Below are positions 39,252 through 52,789 of a DNA stretch of 64,000 nt, piece by piece; the first letter of the stretch is position 1; every line of letters begins with the position of its first letter. The position numbers and the translations under genes are program-made. Below the pieces are notes generated by a model. That model was not told where the DNA came from. It worked only from the letters and a program-made list of their open reading frames with translations, and made no database searches. The stretch covers positions 4,753,182 through 4,817,181 of the forward strand of contig JABACO010000019.1 of NCBI GenBank assembly GCA_013339895.1. The letters run 5' to 3'. Source of the DNA: Ephydatia muelleri (lineage: Eukaryota; Porifera; Demospongiae; Spongillida; Spongillidae).

Positions 39252-41864
39252 TCAGAAACATTTCGTGTTTGGATTTCTTGTACAGTGTTCCAACTTGATT
39301 CTGTCTTGCTGCAGTTCAGAGCTGGTCTTGACAATTTCCGCTGCAAGCATTTCAAACAGTTGTTTCATATTTATGTCATCTTTGGCACTTGTTTCAATGT
39401 AACATATGTCATTGCCCTCTACAAATGTCTGTACTGAAATGATTATACCACATGGAAGAATGGTTGTTTTGATTAGTATTATAATATTAATGGTCATGCA
39501 AACATGCACTAGCACATCATAAGTACCATTACACAAAATAGTCATTTGTAAACAGTAACTAAGTGTATATCAAATCATTTTGGATGTGTGCAGGTAAAAT
39601 CTTTTTGCTTTCAGTAGTCTGTTTAAAATCCATTCTATTACTATAAGATGAAATGGAACTTAGAAAAGAAAAAAAAATCTGCTAGAGCCGTAACTCATGC
39701 CACTATGTAGTGAGATACTTTTGGTCATCTTAATGTTTAACTTGCCTTGTTTGTTGTACAAATAAAAAGTATTCTATTTACCAATAAACACCTCTCCATT
39801 GCAGACCTGTTCCTTTGTTCATTCTGTCTTCGCGGTCCCAACCAGTATCTTGGCTTTGGCATTATGTTCAATTAGACTTAACCAGCTTCCGATGTTGTGC
39901 AGAGAGTCCTAGCATGTCCTAGCTATAGAGTGAATATGACAAGAATAGAGGTGTACAAGTGCAGCAGATGTAATGTAACCGAGGTCTGAGATGTAAGCAA
40001 CTTAGTAAATTGTTGGATTTTATTTAGGCACATTGAAATATGCAGTCACAGTCAGAGTGAAAAAGAAAAGTGTATATGGAACCTATAAATCTGCAGTAGT
40101 TATATCATAAGCAAAGGATGATTTTAGAGGGTGATATGTATTTCAGCAGGGCGATAAAAGCCTTTTGCATTGTCATATGCTATCAAAAGGAGGGCATTGT
40201 ATGCATGATATATAGCTTTACATGATTTGCAATGGTCCACCGATTCCACTACATCCTGCCTGAATGTTTTTAACCATCATATAGTGAATTTATTTGCAGT
40301 AATATCTCATTCAACAATAGAAGTTTGACTAGTTCATGTATAAATAAGACCTTAACATTTTGTCCACTGAGTGCCTCAATTAACCTCTCACAATAGACCA
40401 GTACAACAGTTGACTATCAGACTTTCAAAAACAATAGCATAGCAGACATGAGACATGCATGTGGTATCACATGCATACTGGGTGTATGCAAACAGAGATT
40501 GTGTAAGGAACACAAGATTTACACTGTGGGAGAGGAAGGTTGTCAAAGGTTATCCACCTTGTGTCCTGCACGTTACTGGTCATCTTTTAAAGATCGAAAC
40601 AATAGCCAACTTTATAGTACTACCTCATAGTTAAGTATAGTGGTTATCGTTTCTAGTGCAACAGACACAACTAGAAAGCAGTAGAAAACCCCTACCACTG
40701 TTAGTCACATGCGAACCACCTTTGGCTGCTCCCTTTTAAAACGTCCCCAGTAATCATGAAAACCAAGTCATCAGACTACTGTGCGTGAGGAAAGTAATGG
40801 TAGTACTGGAATGAATAATGAAGCAATACTTCACTCCACCATAGACACCCACCAGACGGCACCAACCACCAGACACACGCCACATACTACACTCCACAGG
40901 CACGCCACCAGACGCCACGCCACCAGACGACACGCCACCAGACGACACGCCACCAGACGACACGGCAACCAGACGACACGCCTCAGAAGGACAGCACCAG
41001 ACGACCGACGCACCACCAGACGCACGCACAGACGACACGCACCAGACACGACCCACGCCACCAGACGACACGCCACCAGACACCACAGCACGACCAGAGC
41101 CACCAGACTAGCCACCACCCCCATACTTCACTCCACCAGATACGACCACCATACCACACACTACACTCACCACACCATACTACACTCCACCATACTACAC
41201 TCCACCATACTACACTCCACCATACTACACTCACCATACTACACTCCACCATACTACACTCCACCATACTACACTCCACCATACTACACTCCACCATACT
41301 ACACTCCACCTACTACACTCCACCAGACTAACTCCACATACTTCACTCCACCATACTAAACTAAACTCCTTCTGCACAGACACCTCACATCAACACTCTC
41401 TTGTGCACAATTAGAATTGTAGTTATATAGCCGTTAAGAAGATTGATGAGTCATCAAGCCAACATGACAGCACACTACAGAACTGCTAACTTACTATTTC
41501 AATGTTCAATTCCAGCGAAATCCCATCAATGGTCATGGATATATTACCTGCGATGGCGGCATATATATGTACAGTGTGGTGTATATGTTTAGTTGAGGTG
41601 CATGCTTTTTTTTTCTTCTCTAACTTCGTTCCTTCGGCAGCTTCCTCCCTCAGTGAACGTGCCTTCCTGTATTAACAGCAGAAGTCCACGGTACGGAGTT
41701 GTGTTTTAGATTTACGTGTAAATGTATTTACTAATATTGCCTGTTGTTATAGATACTACATCCCTCACCATAAGCCGCTCCACCAGCGCCCTCTTTCCCA
41801 CTCCCTCGCTACCGAACAGCACCACTTTGAACCGGGGCAGATAGGCCGGTATTCTACGGGTCAT
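39252..41864 (-). pseudogene. Ras/Rab-like small GTPase, incomplete or decayed
   Basis: Three pieces lie in order on the minus strand. 41864-41769 gives a 32-residue start exon, MTRRIPAYLPRFKVVLFGSE then GVGKRALVERLM, a P-loop in which the usual Ser/Thr after GK is Arg. A piece starting at 39906 reads DSLHNIGSWLSLIEHNAKAK then ILVG, like the region before the NKxD motif, but is followed by TAKTE and a stop. 39433-39252 gives FVEGNDICYIETSAKDDINM (the G5 ETSAK motif) and ends NTKCF. No DTAGQE or NKxD exon was found in the 2 kb between. The arrangement suggests a real Rab-like gene that has lost key motifs, or an unusual GTPase whose middle exons I could not place. Confidence 0.5.
40850..41365. 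repeat. Two-phase ~15-bp minisatellite
   Basis: The first half (about 40895-41090) is built from degenerate CACCAGACGACACGC units. The second (about 41150-41365) is built from CACCATACTACACTC units. The two unit types clearly derive from one ancestor. It lies inside the putative Rab-like gene's intron. Confidence 0.88.
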
Positions 41865-41869
41865 GACAT

Positions 41870-42745
41870 GAATTGGATTTTGACATGCTGTAGTTTTACA
41901 TAATGGAAAGCCAACTCACTCCATATCGTCAAGATGCGAGGAATGGGGGAAAACCGGTGTGGTCATTCCGAAGTAGACTATGAATATGTGTGTGTGTGGG
42001 GGGGGGGGGGAGTATGACGAAGGGTTCTTTACGATCACAAAGGAGCTGTGATTTGAAGCTAATCTTACACAATGATATAAAGTATTCATGCATCTGCAAT
42101 CCTAGAAGTTTAACTGCACATACTTCAATGACAACTTTAATACTTTATTGTTAATTAAACAAATTATGGAAACCCTTGGAAATGCACGGTACTTAGTAAT
42201 GTGAGACAGCTGAAACAATCAATCCTTGCCCTTTGTTCGAGCGGTGTATGAATCAGTGTGACTCCAGCATTTGCCATAGATAGTACTATCTGGTGTGTAC
42301 ACAAGTATTCTGGCCCACAACAGACTCGCATTTATGTCCTTTACTTCGCAGCCTACTAGATTTCATCCATTGCATAGCAAGAATTGCCTTTAAAGAAAGA
42401 ATACCGAATGCTGAATTTTTCCAAATTAGTATAGCTTTAATTCTATTTACATGTCAACCTTGGGCACATGCAACTGATTGAAGAGGAACAGATATTGAAG
42501 CAAAGTGATGTGATGCCTCCGCTAAAGGGAGGCAACCAGAAAGGGTTAACATATAAATGAGGACAGACAATAACAAAAATGCAAACAGTTCCCTGCATGA
42601 GTTATACAGCTGCCTTTGAAACAGAACTCATATAGACATCCTAGGTGGCTTCCTGCAAACAGAAGTAACCATGGTGAACAAACAAAATAAACAACAATTA
42701 GATCATTGATAACCTAAGATGTAATCAAAAGTTGAACTACAGAAG
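41870..42745. other. Intergenic region between Rab-like and EXO1 genes
   Basis: No gene was found. A TG run merging into a G homopolymer is at about 41985-42011. The possible EXO1 3' UTR, or an alternative last exon (about 42630-42650), lies at its right side. Confidence 0.55.
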
Positions 42746-42749
42746 ACTC

Positions 42750-45700
42750 TTACCCTGTGTACTGAAATTTGGCCAGCCCTGCAAAAGTAGACTGCTTCAG
42801 TCCTGTGTTGGGTGCCTTTGGAGGATTGAACTTGGATTTAGACCGTCCTCTGTTCAAGCCTGCCTCAAACAGGAGTTGTGATCCACATGTTCATGCACAG
42901 TAGTCCAGCACTCACCAATCCTCATGCCAACAGGCTGTTTACTTCCAAGGCCACTTTTAGAGGTCTGCAAGTGGATAGGAAGTTTAGCACAAAACGAATT
43001 GGACTGTTAAACATTTTCTGCACCTCACCTCAACAGAGCTAGTTGTGAGTAGTTTCATATTATTATGGTTAAGTTGTGAGTAGTATCATATTATTAGGGT
43101 TAAGTTTAACATGTGTAGTTTTATATTGTAACTCATGCCAATATTCTAGATTGTCTGAAAACACTTCTGTTTAAAACTAATGTCAGAAAGTATTTTAGTT
43201 ATCCAATGATTAACTAGAAATGAGTTGGAAGATATAGGTATGCTATAAAGCTTGTCTAGAAAAAAAACAACTTTTATTACGAATTGGATATGTAATTACC
43301 AGACAACTCACCGGAATGCTGTCCTTAACCAAACACACAGAGTTTTCATTGGTGAGATCTACTAGGTGCTCAGACTCCATAGGTATCTCCCACGTGCTAG
43401 TGACAGCTGCACGTTCAAATGTGGATATCATATCAGCTGACTGCACGAAGTGTCTAGAGACAGTGCTACATTCCATTAGGTTCTCAGACAGCTCACTAGT
43501 CACTTGACCACCACCACCATCACAAATTTGTGAATGTGCGGGCCCTCCTGTGAATGGTGAAGGCCCTGAAGTAGGGTGTGTATCCACTAAATCGCACGAG
43601 TCACCAGAAAAGACCTGACCGGTGGTCTTGTGTGTGTCCTCCTCTAAGCCCAGTGGGACAGAGCTGTCACTTTTGGGATATACTTGAGTGCTATCCTGGC
43701 TCATATGGCTCTGGTTGTCAGGGTCCGTGTTCTCTGCACCCTCTCTGGTTGAAGGGTTGACCATTTTATCGTCCAAAACCTCGACCACTTTGAGCCTTTT
43801 GGCAAACACATGTGACTTGTCACACAATGTATCATGTGACTTATCACACGGCTTATCATGTGACTTATCACATGACATATCACACAATGTATCGTGTGAT
43901 GTATCACATGAATCCTTCAAAACGAAGGATAAACGCTTCTTTGCTGGGAGGACGTGGAGCCTAGACGAGGGGTTGGGAAGGGACTGGGCACCAGCTGTGC
44001 TACAGGCCTCAACGGGGCTCTCTGGTACAGAACACGACTCCTCCCACTCATCTAGGTGCCGATCTAATGACAGGACCGCATTGTCTTCTGTCTGGTATGG
44101 GATGGACTGGGGACTAGTGCTCACTACAGTACAGTGCAGCATCTGTAGTACTGACGGCTCCTCAGAATTAGAAGACAATTTGGGGCAAGATGCCCGCTTA
44201 GAGAAAAGTGAAGAACGAGACAGGGAGAGAGTTGGAGTGGAGGTCGTACCCACAGGCTTTGCAAAGTACCTATAAATATGTTTGGATTGAAAATAAAATA
44301 AATAAAAACACCCTCTCCCACTGCCTCGCCCCTTTTCCCAGTGAGAATGACATCATTACCTAGAGACAGTAATTACATTGGGCTGTATGGTTGCTTGGGA
44401 CAGTCGTGTGGACTCATTCTCATCATCATTCGAATCGTCTAGGTTTTCCTTATTTGTGCAAGGAAGAGGGAGGGGCCAAAGGGAGGAAGAGGGAGGGGTC
44501 AAGAAGTGGGGTGAGGGGCTCTAAAAAAGCTTTCCTCACATCGCGGGAAGCACCATACAAAGCTTGCAGCTGGTCATCATTCAGTGATCGATCTTCCACT
44601 TCAACTAGTGAGATGTGAGCCACACATCTGCTAAAAGCCAGCAAGCCAACACCTGTCGTACCTTTCTTTGGTGGCTTGAAGCTGGCTTTCGACTTAGTCG
44701 ATGATACAAAGTTCATTAGTGTCACCTGACCCACTACTGGATAAGGCTTCTTGCTGGTACCCATTGCTGAAGCATTCCATCCAGTGGATTTGGGGGGTGG
44801 AGCCTAAAACGAGACCCAGTGAGAAGTTTGCTTGGACTGAGGGTTCAGTGGAGTGTAGGTACGTGTGTGGATGTATGGTGTGTGTGTGTATGTTTATGTG
44901 TGTGTAAGTGTGCATGTACGTGTGCTTGTGTTGTATGTTTGTGATGGTATGGTGGTACAAACCTTTGAAGGAGAATACGTATCCATAACCTCTTGTGTCA
45001 GAGGGTTAACGTTACCACGAGCCATACCCACCGCCTTGCGTGGAGAACTCTCCCTGTGTATGTGTGCATGTACATGTGTGCATGTGTGTAGTATGTGTAT
45101 GTGTGTATGTGTGTATGTGTGCATGTGTGTATGTGTGCATGTGTGTAGCGTGTGCATGTGTGCATGTGTGTGCATGTGTGTGCATGTGTGTAGGGTGTGT
45201 ATGTGTGTGCATGTGTGTATGTGTGTACATGTGTGTAGGGTGTGTATGTGTGTGCATGTGTGTAGGGTGTGTATGTGTGTGCATGTGTGTATGTGTGTGC
45301 ATGTGTGTAGGGTGTGTATGTGTGAATGTGCACGCATGCGTATGTGTGTGTGTGTGTATGAATGCATGTGTAGTGTATGAGATTATGTTTGGAGTACATA
45401 TATGAAGGGCAAGGAACATCAGTACCCCTCCACACACACACACACACAACGCCTCATTCCTTACACCCCAGCAAACTCGAGGCCTTGCTTCAGGTCAAGG
45501 TCTTGTGGCGGCTCATTCAGTCGCACCTGTGTCTGTGTGCGTGGGTCAAACACCATCTGGTAGAGGAAGGTGTGCTCAGCTTTGCGGAAGGCTTCCTCGT
45601 AGCCCTCTGGCACCTTGCCCGTCTCGAACTGAAGGCTCTTGATGACCTGAGAAACAGGCACACCCACATATAGACCCAACCACCCACACACACATACACA

Positions 45701-48700
45701 CACACATACACAACAGTCAAACATTTGCACTAAGACCACGTTCAATTGAGGTATACGAACATCGTGTGTTGTGCATGTGCTTTATACACTACAAGTGTGT
45801 GTGCATGTGTGTGTGCATGCTACATACCCTGTATCGGGTGTGTGTCCATATAAGGATGTGATGTGCTACGTACCCTATACGGGTCTTGATTGAACTTCTT
45901 CATCAGTTTCGATGCTCTGGCCAGTCCCACTCCCGGGACGGAGGGAAGGTAGTCACACCCTGAGAGGATGCACATCTGTCTGAAGGAGTCAGGGTTAAAA
46001 CCCTAAAGGTAGAGAAACTGATGTTACTTGGAAATGATTTGAGTTGCAGAGCTGTGTCATCATCATGCATGATAGGGAGATGTTCATCATCATGCATGAT
46101 AGGGAGCTGTTCATCATCATGCACGATAGGGAGATGTTCATCATCATGCATGATAGGGAGCTGTTCATCATCATGCATGATAGGGAGCTGTTCATCATCA
46201 TGCATGATAGGGAGCTGTTCATCATCATGTATGATAGGGAGCTGTTCATCATCATGCATGATAGGGAGATGTTCATCATCATGCACGATAGGGAGCTGTT
46301 CATCATCATGCATGATAGGGAGCTGTTCATCATCATGTATGATAGGGAGCTGTTCATCATCATGCATGATAGGGAGCTGTTCATCATCATGTATGATAGG
46401 GAGCTGTTCATCATCATGCATGATAGGGAGCTGTGTCATCATCATGCATGATAGGGAGCTGTTCATCATCATGCACGATAGGGAGCTGTTCATCATCATG
46501 CACGATAGGGAGCTGTTCATCATCAGTATGATAGGGAGCTGTTCATCATCATGATGCGATAGGGAGCTGTTCATCATGATGCATGATAGGGAGCTGTTCA
46601 TCATCATGCATGATAGGGAGCTGTTCATCATCATGCACGATAGGGAGCTGTTCATCATCATGCATGATAGGGAGCTGTTCATCATCATGCACGATAGGGA
46701 GCTGTTCATCATCATGCATGATAGGGAGCTGTTCATCATCATGTATGATAGGGAGCTGTTCATCATCATGCATGATAGGGAGCTGTTCATCATCATGCAT
46801 GATAGGGAGCTGTTCATCATCATGCATGATAGGGAGCTGTTCATCATCATGCACGATAGGGAGCTGTTCATCATCATGTATGATAGGGAGCTGTTCATCA
46901 TCATGTATGATAGGGAGCTGTTCATTATCATGCATGATAGGGAGCTGTTCATCATCATGCATGATAGGGAGCTGTTCATCATGATGCATGATAGGGAGCT
47001 GTTCATCATCATGCATGATAGGGAGCTGTTCATCATCATGCACGATAGGGAGCTGTTCATCATCATGCATGATAGGGAGCTGTTCATCATCATGCACGAT
47101 AGGGAGCTGTTCATCATCATGCATGATAGGGAGCTGTTCATCATCATGTATGATAGGGAGCTGTTCATCATCATGCATGATAGGGAGCTGTTCATCATCA
47201 TGCATGATAGGGAGCTGTTCATCATCATGCATGATAGGGAGCTGTTCATCATCATGCATGATAGGGAGCTGTTCATCATCATGCACGATAGGGAGCTGTT
47301 CATCATCATGTATGATAGGGAGCTGTTCATCATCATGCATGATAGGGAGCTGTTCATTATCATGCATGATAGGGAGCTGTTCATCATCATGTATGATAGG
47401 GAGCTGTTCATCATCATGCAGAAAAATGTGAAACTGTTATATTCCATTTTAAGATATCTTAGTGAGTGATTTGGTACAAGCAGTTCAGTGCTCCTGTCAG
47501 CATGATACAGTGTTAGCCATGCCATTACCTTACATCAGTACCATTACTTCTTACCAATGATGTGGTTCTAGTACTCCAAGTGTAAGTAACACACATGTAC
47601 CACCAGTGTATCATCAGTGTATCATTGTCCACGTGTAAGTAACATATCATTGGCTAAGTGTAAGTAACGTACCACCAGTGTATCATTGGCTAACGTACCA
47701 CCAGCGTATCATTGGCTTAAGTACCACCAGCGTATCATTGGCTAGATGTAAGTAACGTACCACCAGTGTATCATTGGCTAGATGTAAGTAACGTACCACC
47801 AGTGTATCATTGGCTTTGCCAATCTCCTGGAGTTCAATCAACTTGCCATTGCCACACTCATCTAGTTTGAACAAAACCTAGCAGAAAAACAAAACAAGTT
47901 TTTAATAAGCTGATAATGTCAGGGGCCTACCCTCTTGCATCCAAAGGCCAGAAGATCAGAGTCTTCGGTAATCACCAGGTCAACGATTGATACCTTCTCC
48001 AGAAAGGCAAGCTGTGCATCTGCCTCGTATGGTGCCACAATGCACTCCACGCCCATCGAGCGACACTCCTGGGCACCAGTCAAGAGAGAGGTGAGGTGTG
48101 TGTGTGTGTGTGTGTGTGGAGAGGAAATCAAATGGAGGTTACTCAGTACCTTGATCACTGCCAGGGCCATCTCTGGTGTCACATCAACACACTTCTGAAA
48201 GCAGTCGACCGCCTCGGATTTCTTTCCCTCTTTCAAAAGCGCCCTTCCCTTCTGCTTATACGTTTCCCGCCGCCTGTAAAACCAACGAAAACAAAAGCGC
48301 GGCGCTTGGGCGCATTAAAAAAAAAAAAAAAAAAAAAAAAAAGAAGAGTGCCCTACTCTCGTCTCTCTTTCTCGGTGGCAGATTTGGTGGGCAGATAGCC
48401 GCCATCGAATACCATGATCGGTTGGATGTCGTGCTGTTTCAGTAGGTTCACCCGCCTGACGCAGTACTTGATGAAAGGCCTGAAGATTCACCGAGAAATG
48501 GGAGAAATGGACAATCCTAGGCTCCAACAGGGCTCTTGGGAGCTTGTAACTTACAGGTTCTCCAACTTATCGCTTTTCGTTACAAGTTGCAGCGCACAAG
48601 CGTAGGATCCCTTGTGCAGCCAGCTGTAAGCGTCTACGGCCACCTTCCGGCCACGAAACGACGACAAGTGCACGTCTCTCTGAATTTTTTTCAAGAACGG

Positions 48701-48721
48701 GAGCAGACCTGTGATTCCCAT
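42750..48721 (-). CDS. EXO1: Exonuclease 1
   Basis: Thirteen exons with closing phases: 48721-48555, 48479-48357, 48273-48150, 48068-47931, 47877-47797, 46002-45874, 45646-45465, 45053-44963, 44803-44540, 44448-44360, 44269-43312, 42964-42916 and 42859-42750. They encode 834 aa (human 846). The XPG N and I regions are complete: [65 protein letters not shown] and [18 protein letters not shown], so the catalytic acidic residues are present. Then come [12 protein letters not shown] and [12 protein letters not shown], and a long disordered tail. EXO1 is a 5'-3' exonuclease and flap nuclease in mismatch repair and end resection. The terminal [10 protein letters not shown] may act like a PCNA/partner motif (inference). 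The end is ambiguous: GGGTAAGAG at the stop could instead be a donor leading to a tiny exon (KPPRMSI) near 42640. Exon 11 codes a Cys-Asp-Lys-Ser-His repeat. Confidence 0.93.
44865..45370. repeat. Degenerate TG/TATG/CATG repeat in EXO1 introns
   Basis: Interspersed TGTGTATGTG and TGCATGTGTG units flank exon 8 (45053-44963) on both sides. Long open frames exist here in all phases because the repeat lacks stops; they are not genes. Confidence 0.88.
46055..47420. repeat. 27-bp VNTR, ~50 copies, EXO1 intron
   Basis: About fifty tandem copies of a unit reading GATAGGGAGCTGTTCATCAT then CATGCAT. Recurrent variants are GCAC for GCAT, GTAT for GCAT, GAGATG for GAGCTG, and occasional one-base indels near 46525-46560. 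It lies in the intron between exons 47877-47797 and 46002-45874. The unit is a multiple of three and lacks stops on both strands, so it produces spurious 130-540 aa frames. It contains no palindrome or spacer structure like a CRISPR. Confidence 0.95.
47590..47830. repeat. 36-bp tandem duplication of the EXO1 exon 5 splice donor
   Basis: On the minus strand the exon end AATGATACACTGGTG and its donor GTACGTTACTTACATC are repeated at 36-bp spacing. Equivalent exon ends fall at 47797, 47761 and 47725, with more degenerate copies further on to about 47590. Each extra unit would add 12 in-frame residues ([12 protein letters not shown]) if a later donor were used. Confidence 0.85.
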
Positions 48722-48842
48722 CCTAGGCCGTCTGGTCTCCCAATTTTGCCCCTAATACCGTACAACTGCATGACAGTTTAATTTTTCTTCCCTCGCGTTT
48801 CCCGCCACTCTACTGAGCATGCGTTGTAGCTAATTGAGAAGG
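48722..48842. promoter_or_regulatory. Divergent promoter region EXO1 / YIPF4
   Basis: The start codons of EXO1 (48721, minus) and YIPF4 (48843, plus) are only 121 bp apart, so both 5' UTRs and promoters lie in this interval. It contains TTTCCCGCCA (about 48799-48808), an E2F-like site, which would suit a replication-linked gene such as EXO1. That binding-site call is inference. Confidence 0.6.
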
Positions 48843-51034
<2,192 letters not shown>

Positions 51035-51419
51035 GCAGGGAAGGAGAGTGTCCTCTGTGTATGTGTGTTGAGCGTCGCTGGTTCGCGATGTTTCTTTTTT
51101 GTCTTGTGCTGTCTCTGTGGCACATTACAAAACCTTACAAGAACTTTGTGGTGGATGGGGTGTGCTGTATTTTGCAAGTAGCCATGACAACCATGGAAAC
51201 AACTTGACATGCATCATTGCTCAAATAAAACACCAAAATTGACCAAACTTTTGCCACAAGTTTCTTCAACAGTTCTGTGTGGTGCTCCCTTTCACTGCTG
51301 AAGAAGGAAGGGGGTGGAGTGTGCTAATACCATGTGTATGGTTTTCTGGACGCAGCAGATCCATGGAGCAATGAGAAGGTAGTGACCTAGTGAAGCTCCA
51401 GTGCTCGTGTGAAGTTGAT

Positions 51420-51480
<61 letters not shown>
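51420..51480. repeat. (TG)n between YIPF4 and MED6 3' ends
   Basis: TG microsatellite about 40 bp beyond the MED6 stop codon in the convergent spacer (51035-51521), which holds no gene of its own. Confidence 0.9.
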
Positions 51481-51521
51481 ATGAATGGAAAGGTGGGACA
51501 CAATGTGTGGTATGTGTTGGT

Positions 51522-52722
51522 TCAAGTTCTCTTTCGCTTAAAGTCTGTCACAGTCTTGGTATCAAGCGGTGGCTGTATCGGTCTCTTGGCGCTAGCTGGT
51601 TGCTCCCTGTCCTCAGTGAGTGGCTTAACCACTTTAACCTCTTTCTCAGTCTTCACTTCTACCTTCACATCTGCCTTTACTTCTTCACTGACTTAAAATA
51701 TGGGGGGACAGGCAAGTGACTCTATGTGGCACCATGCCTATTAAACTTACTGATCAAAGGTTTTCCCATTTCCTATTTGAGGCCCACCGTGGAACAAAAA
51801 GGTATACAGTTGTGTGTAGCAGCGAGTTTGAAATTAAACTGGCATACCTTTGAAGTATATGCCTTCATTGGGAACTTCTTTGTCAGCTCTGCGAGGAGCA
51901 AGTCACTCCTTTTCCGCTGAATCTCATTGGGCTCCTCCGTGATGGTCGCTGTCCCTCTCTTCTCTGTTGCCACGGAGACAAATTAAAGGTGTGTGCATGC
52001 GCCTATGCAGCAGAACTAACCTGGTTCATCGTCAGGAAATTCCCAATAATAGCCCTTGGTGGGGTCGTATCTTGCATACGATATTGCTGTTATGATGGAA
52101 ACATGATGGAAACATGACCAGTTGCTCGGTAGTACTTTTTTTTAGCTTGCCTTCACTAAAAGCTGAATGAACCAAGTGAAGAGTAGAAAGCTGTGCGGAA
52201 GTGAGGCCACTCCAGAACAGTCCCAGCACCACTAAACACTGCTTCTTACCAGACGTGCATTGATCACCGTTGCCAGGTCTGGGCACTGGTAAACCACACC
52301 TCCCAGTATGTAATAATCCGCTAACGGCGTCACTGGAAAAGAAAATTGTGAACAAAAGCATAGGGGAGTGGGAACGAGAGAGCTTCTTTAAACCAGCACC
52401 TTTATCTGTTGACTGGCGATGCGCCTTTCTGATGACGTAAAGGATAGGATCTTGCACGTGCAACAGACTGTATTCCGTTCCTATCATGTTCCTACAGGAG
52501 CAGACCCGACAGCCTCATAAGGAAATATAAGGGGACACGTGATCCTTACACGAGCTGCGCAGGGTCGCCCCTCTGCATGCGTATTATCTCGTTATTGCAC
52601 GTCCTCTCGTAGAACGGATTACTCCTCTGACAGAAGTAGTCCATGACATTGTTTTGATTAAGAATGGGTGTCCAGGCACTGTCGAACCACGATTTCTGAA
52701 GCAGCTGCTTCGCGTCGACCAT
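51522..52722 (-). CDS. MED6: Mediator complex subunit 6
   Basis: Exons 52722-52550, 52491-52400, 52332-52250, 52190-52151, 52086-52021 and 51963-51848, plus a last exon ending at the stop 51522 (start near 51695; its phase with the previous exon could not be closed). Roughly 240 aa, like human MED6 (246). Conserved Med6 blocks: [98 protein letters not shown] and KGYYWEF, then a charged tail ending FKRKRT. MED6 sits in the Mediator head module and is needed for RNA polymerase II transcription. The exon 52190-52151 is followed by a GCAAGC donor, a GC-AG intron. The gene lies directly downstream of the decayed ZFYVE26 copy. Confidence 0.93.
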
Positions 52723-52789
52723 TTCTGATTCTAATATTACATAATAATTTTGTTGTCTTTCGTTTTAATAGAAGTTAAATTGACGTCCA

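Noticed and set aside
46055-47420. CRISPR-like regular array
   Set aside because: Units are contiguous with no unique spacers, and the genome is eukaryotic.
45903-47525. Long open frames (up to 540 codons) across the 27-bp repeat in several phases on both strands
   Set aside because: The unit is a multiple of three without stops, so openness is automatic. The region is an EXO1 intron, bounded by exons whose phases join without it.
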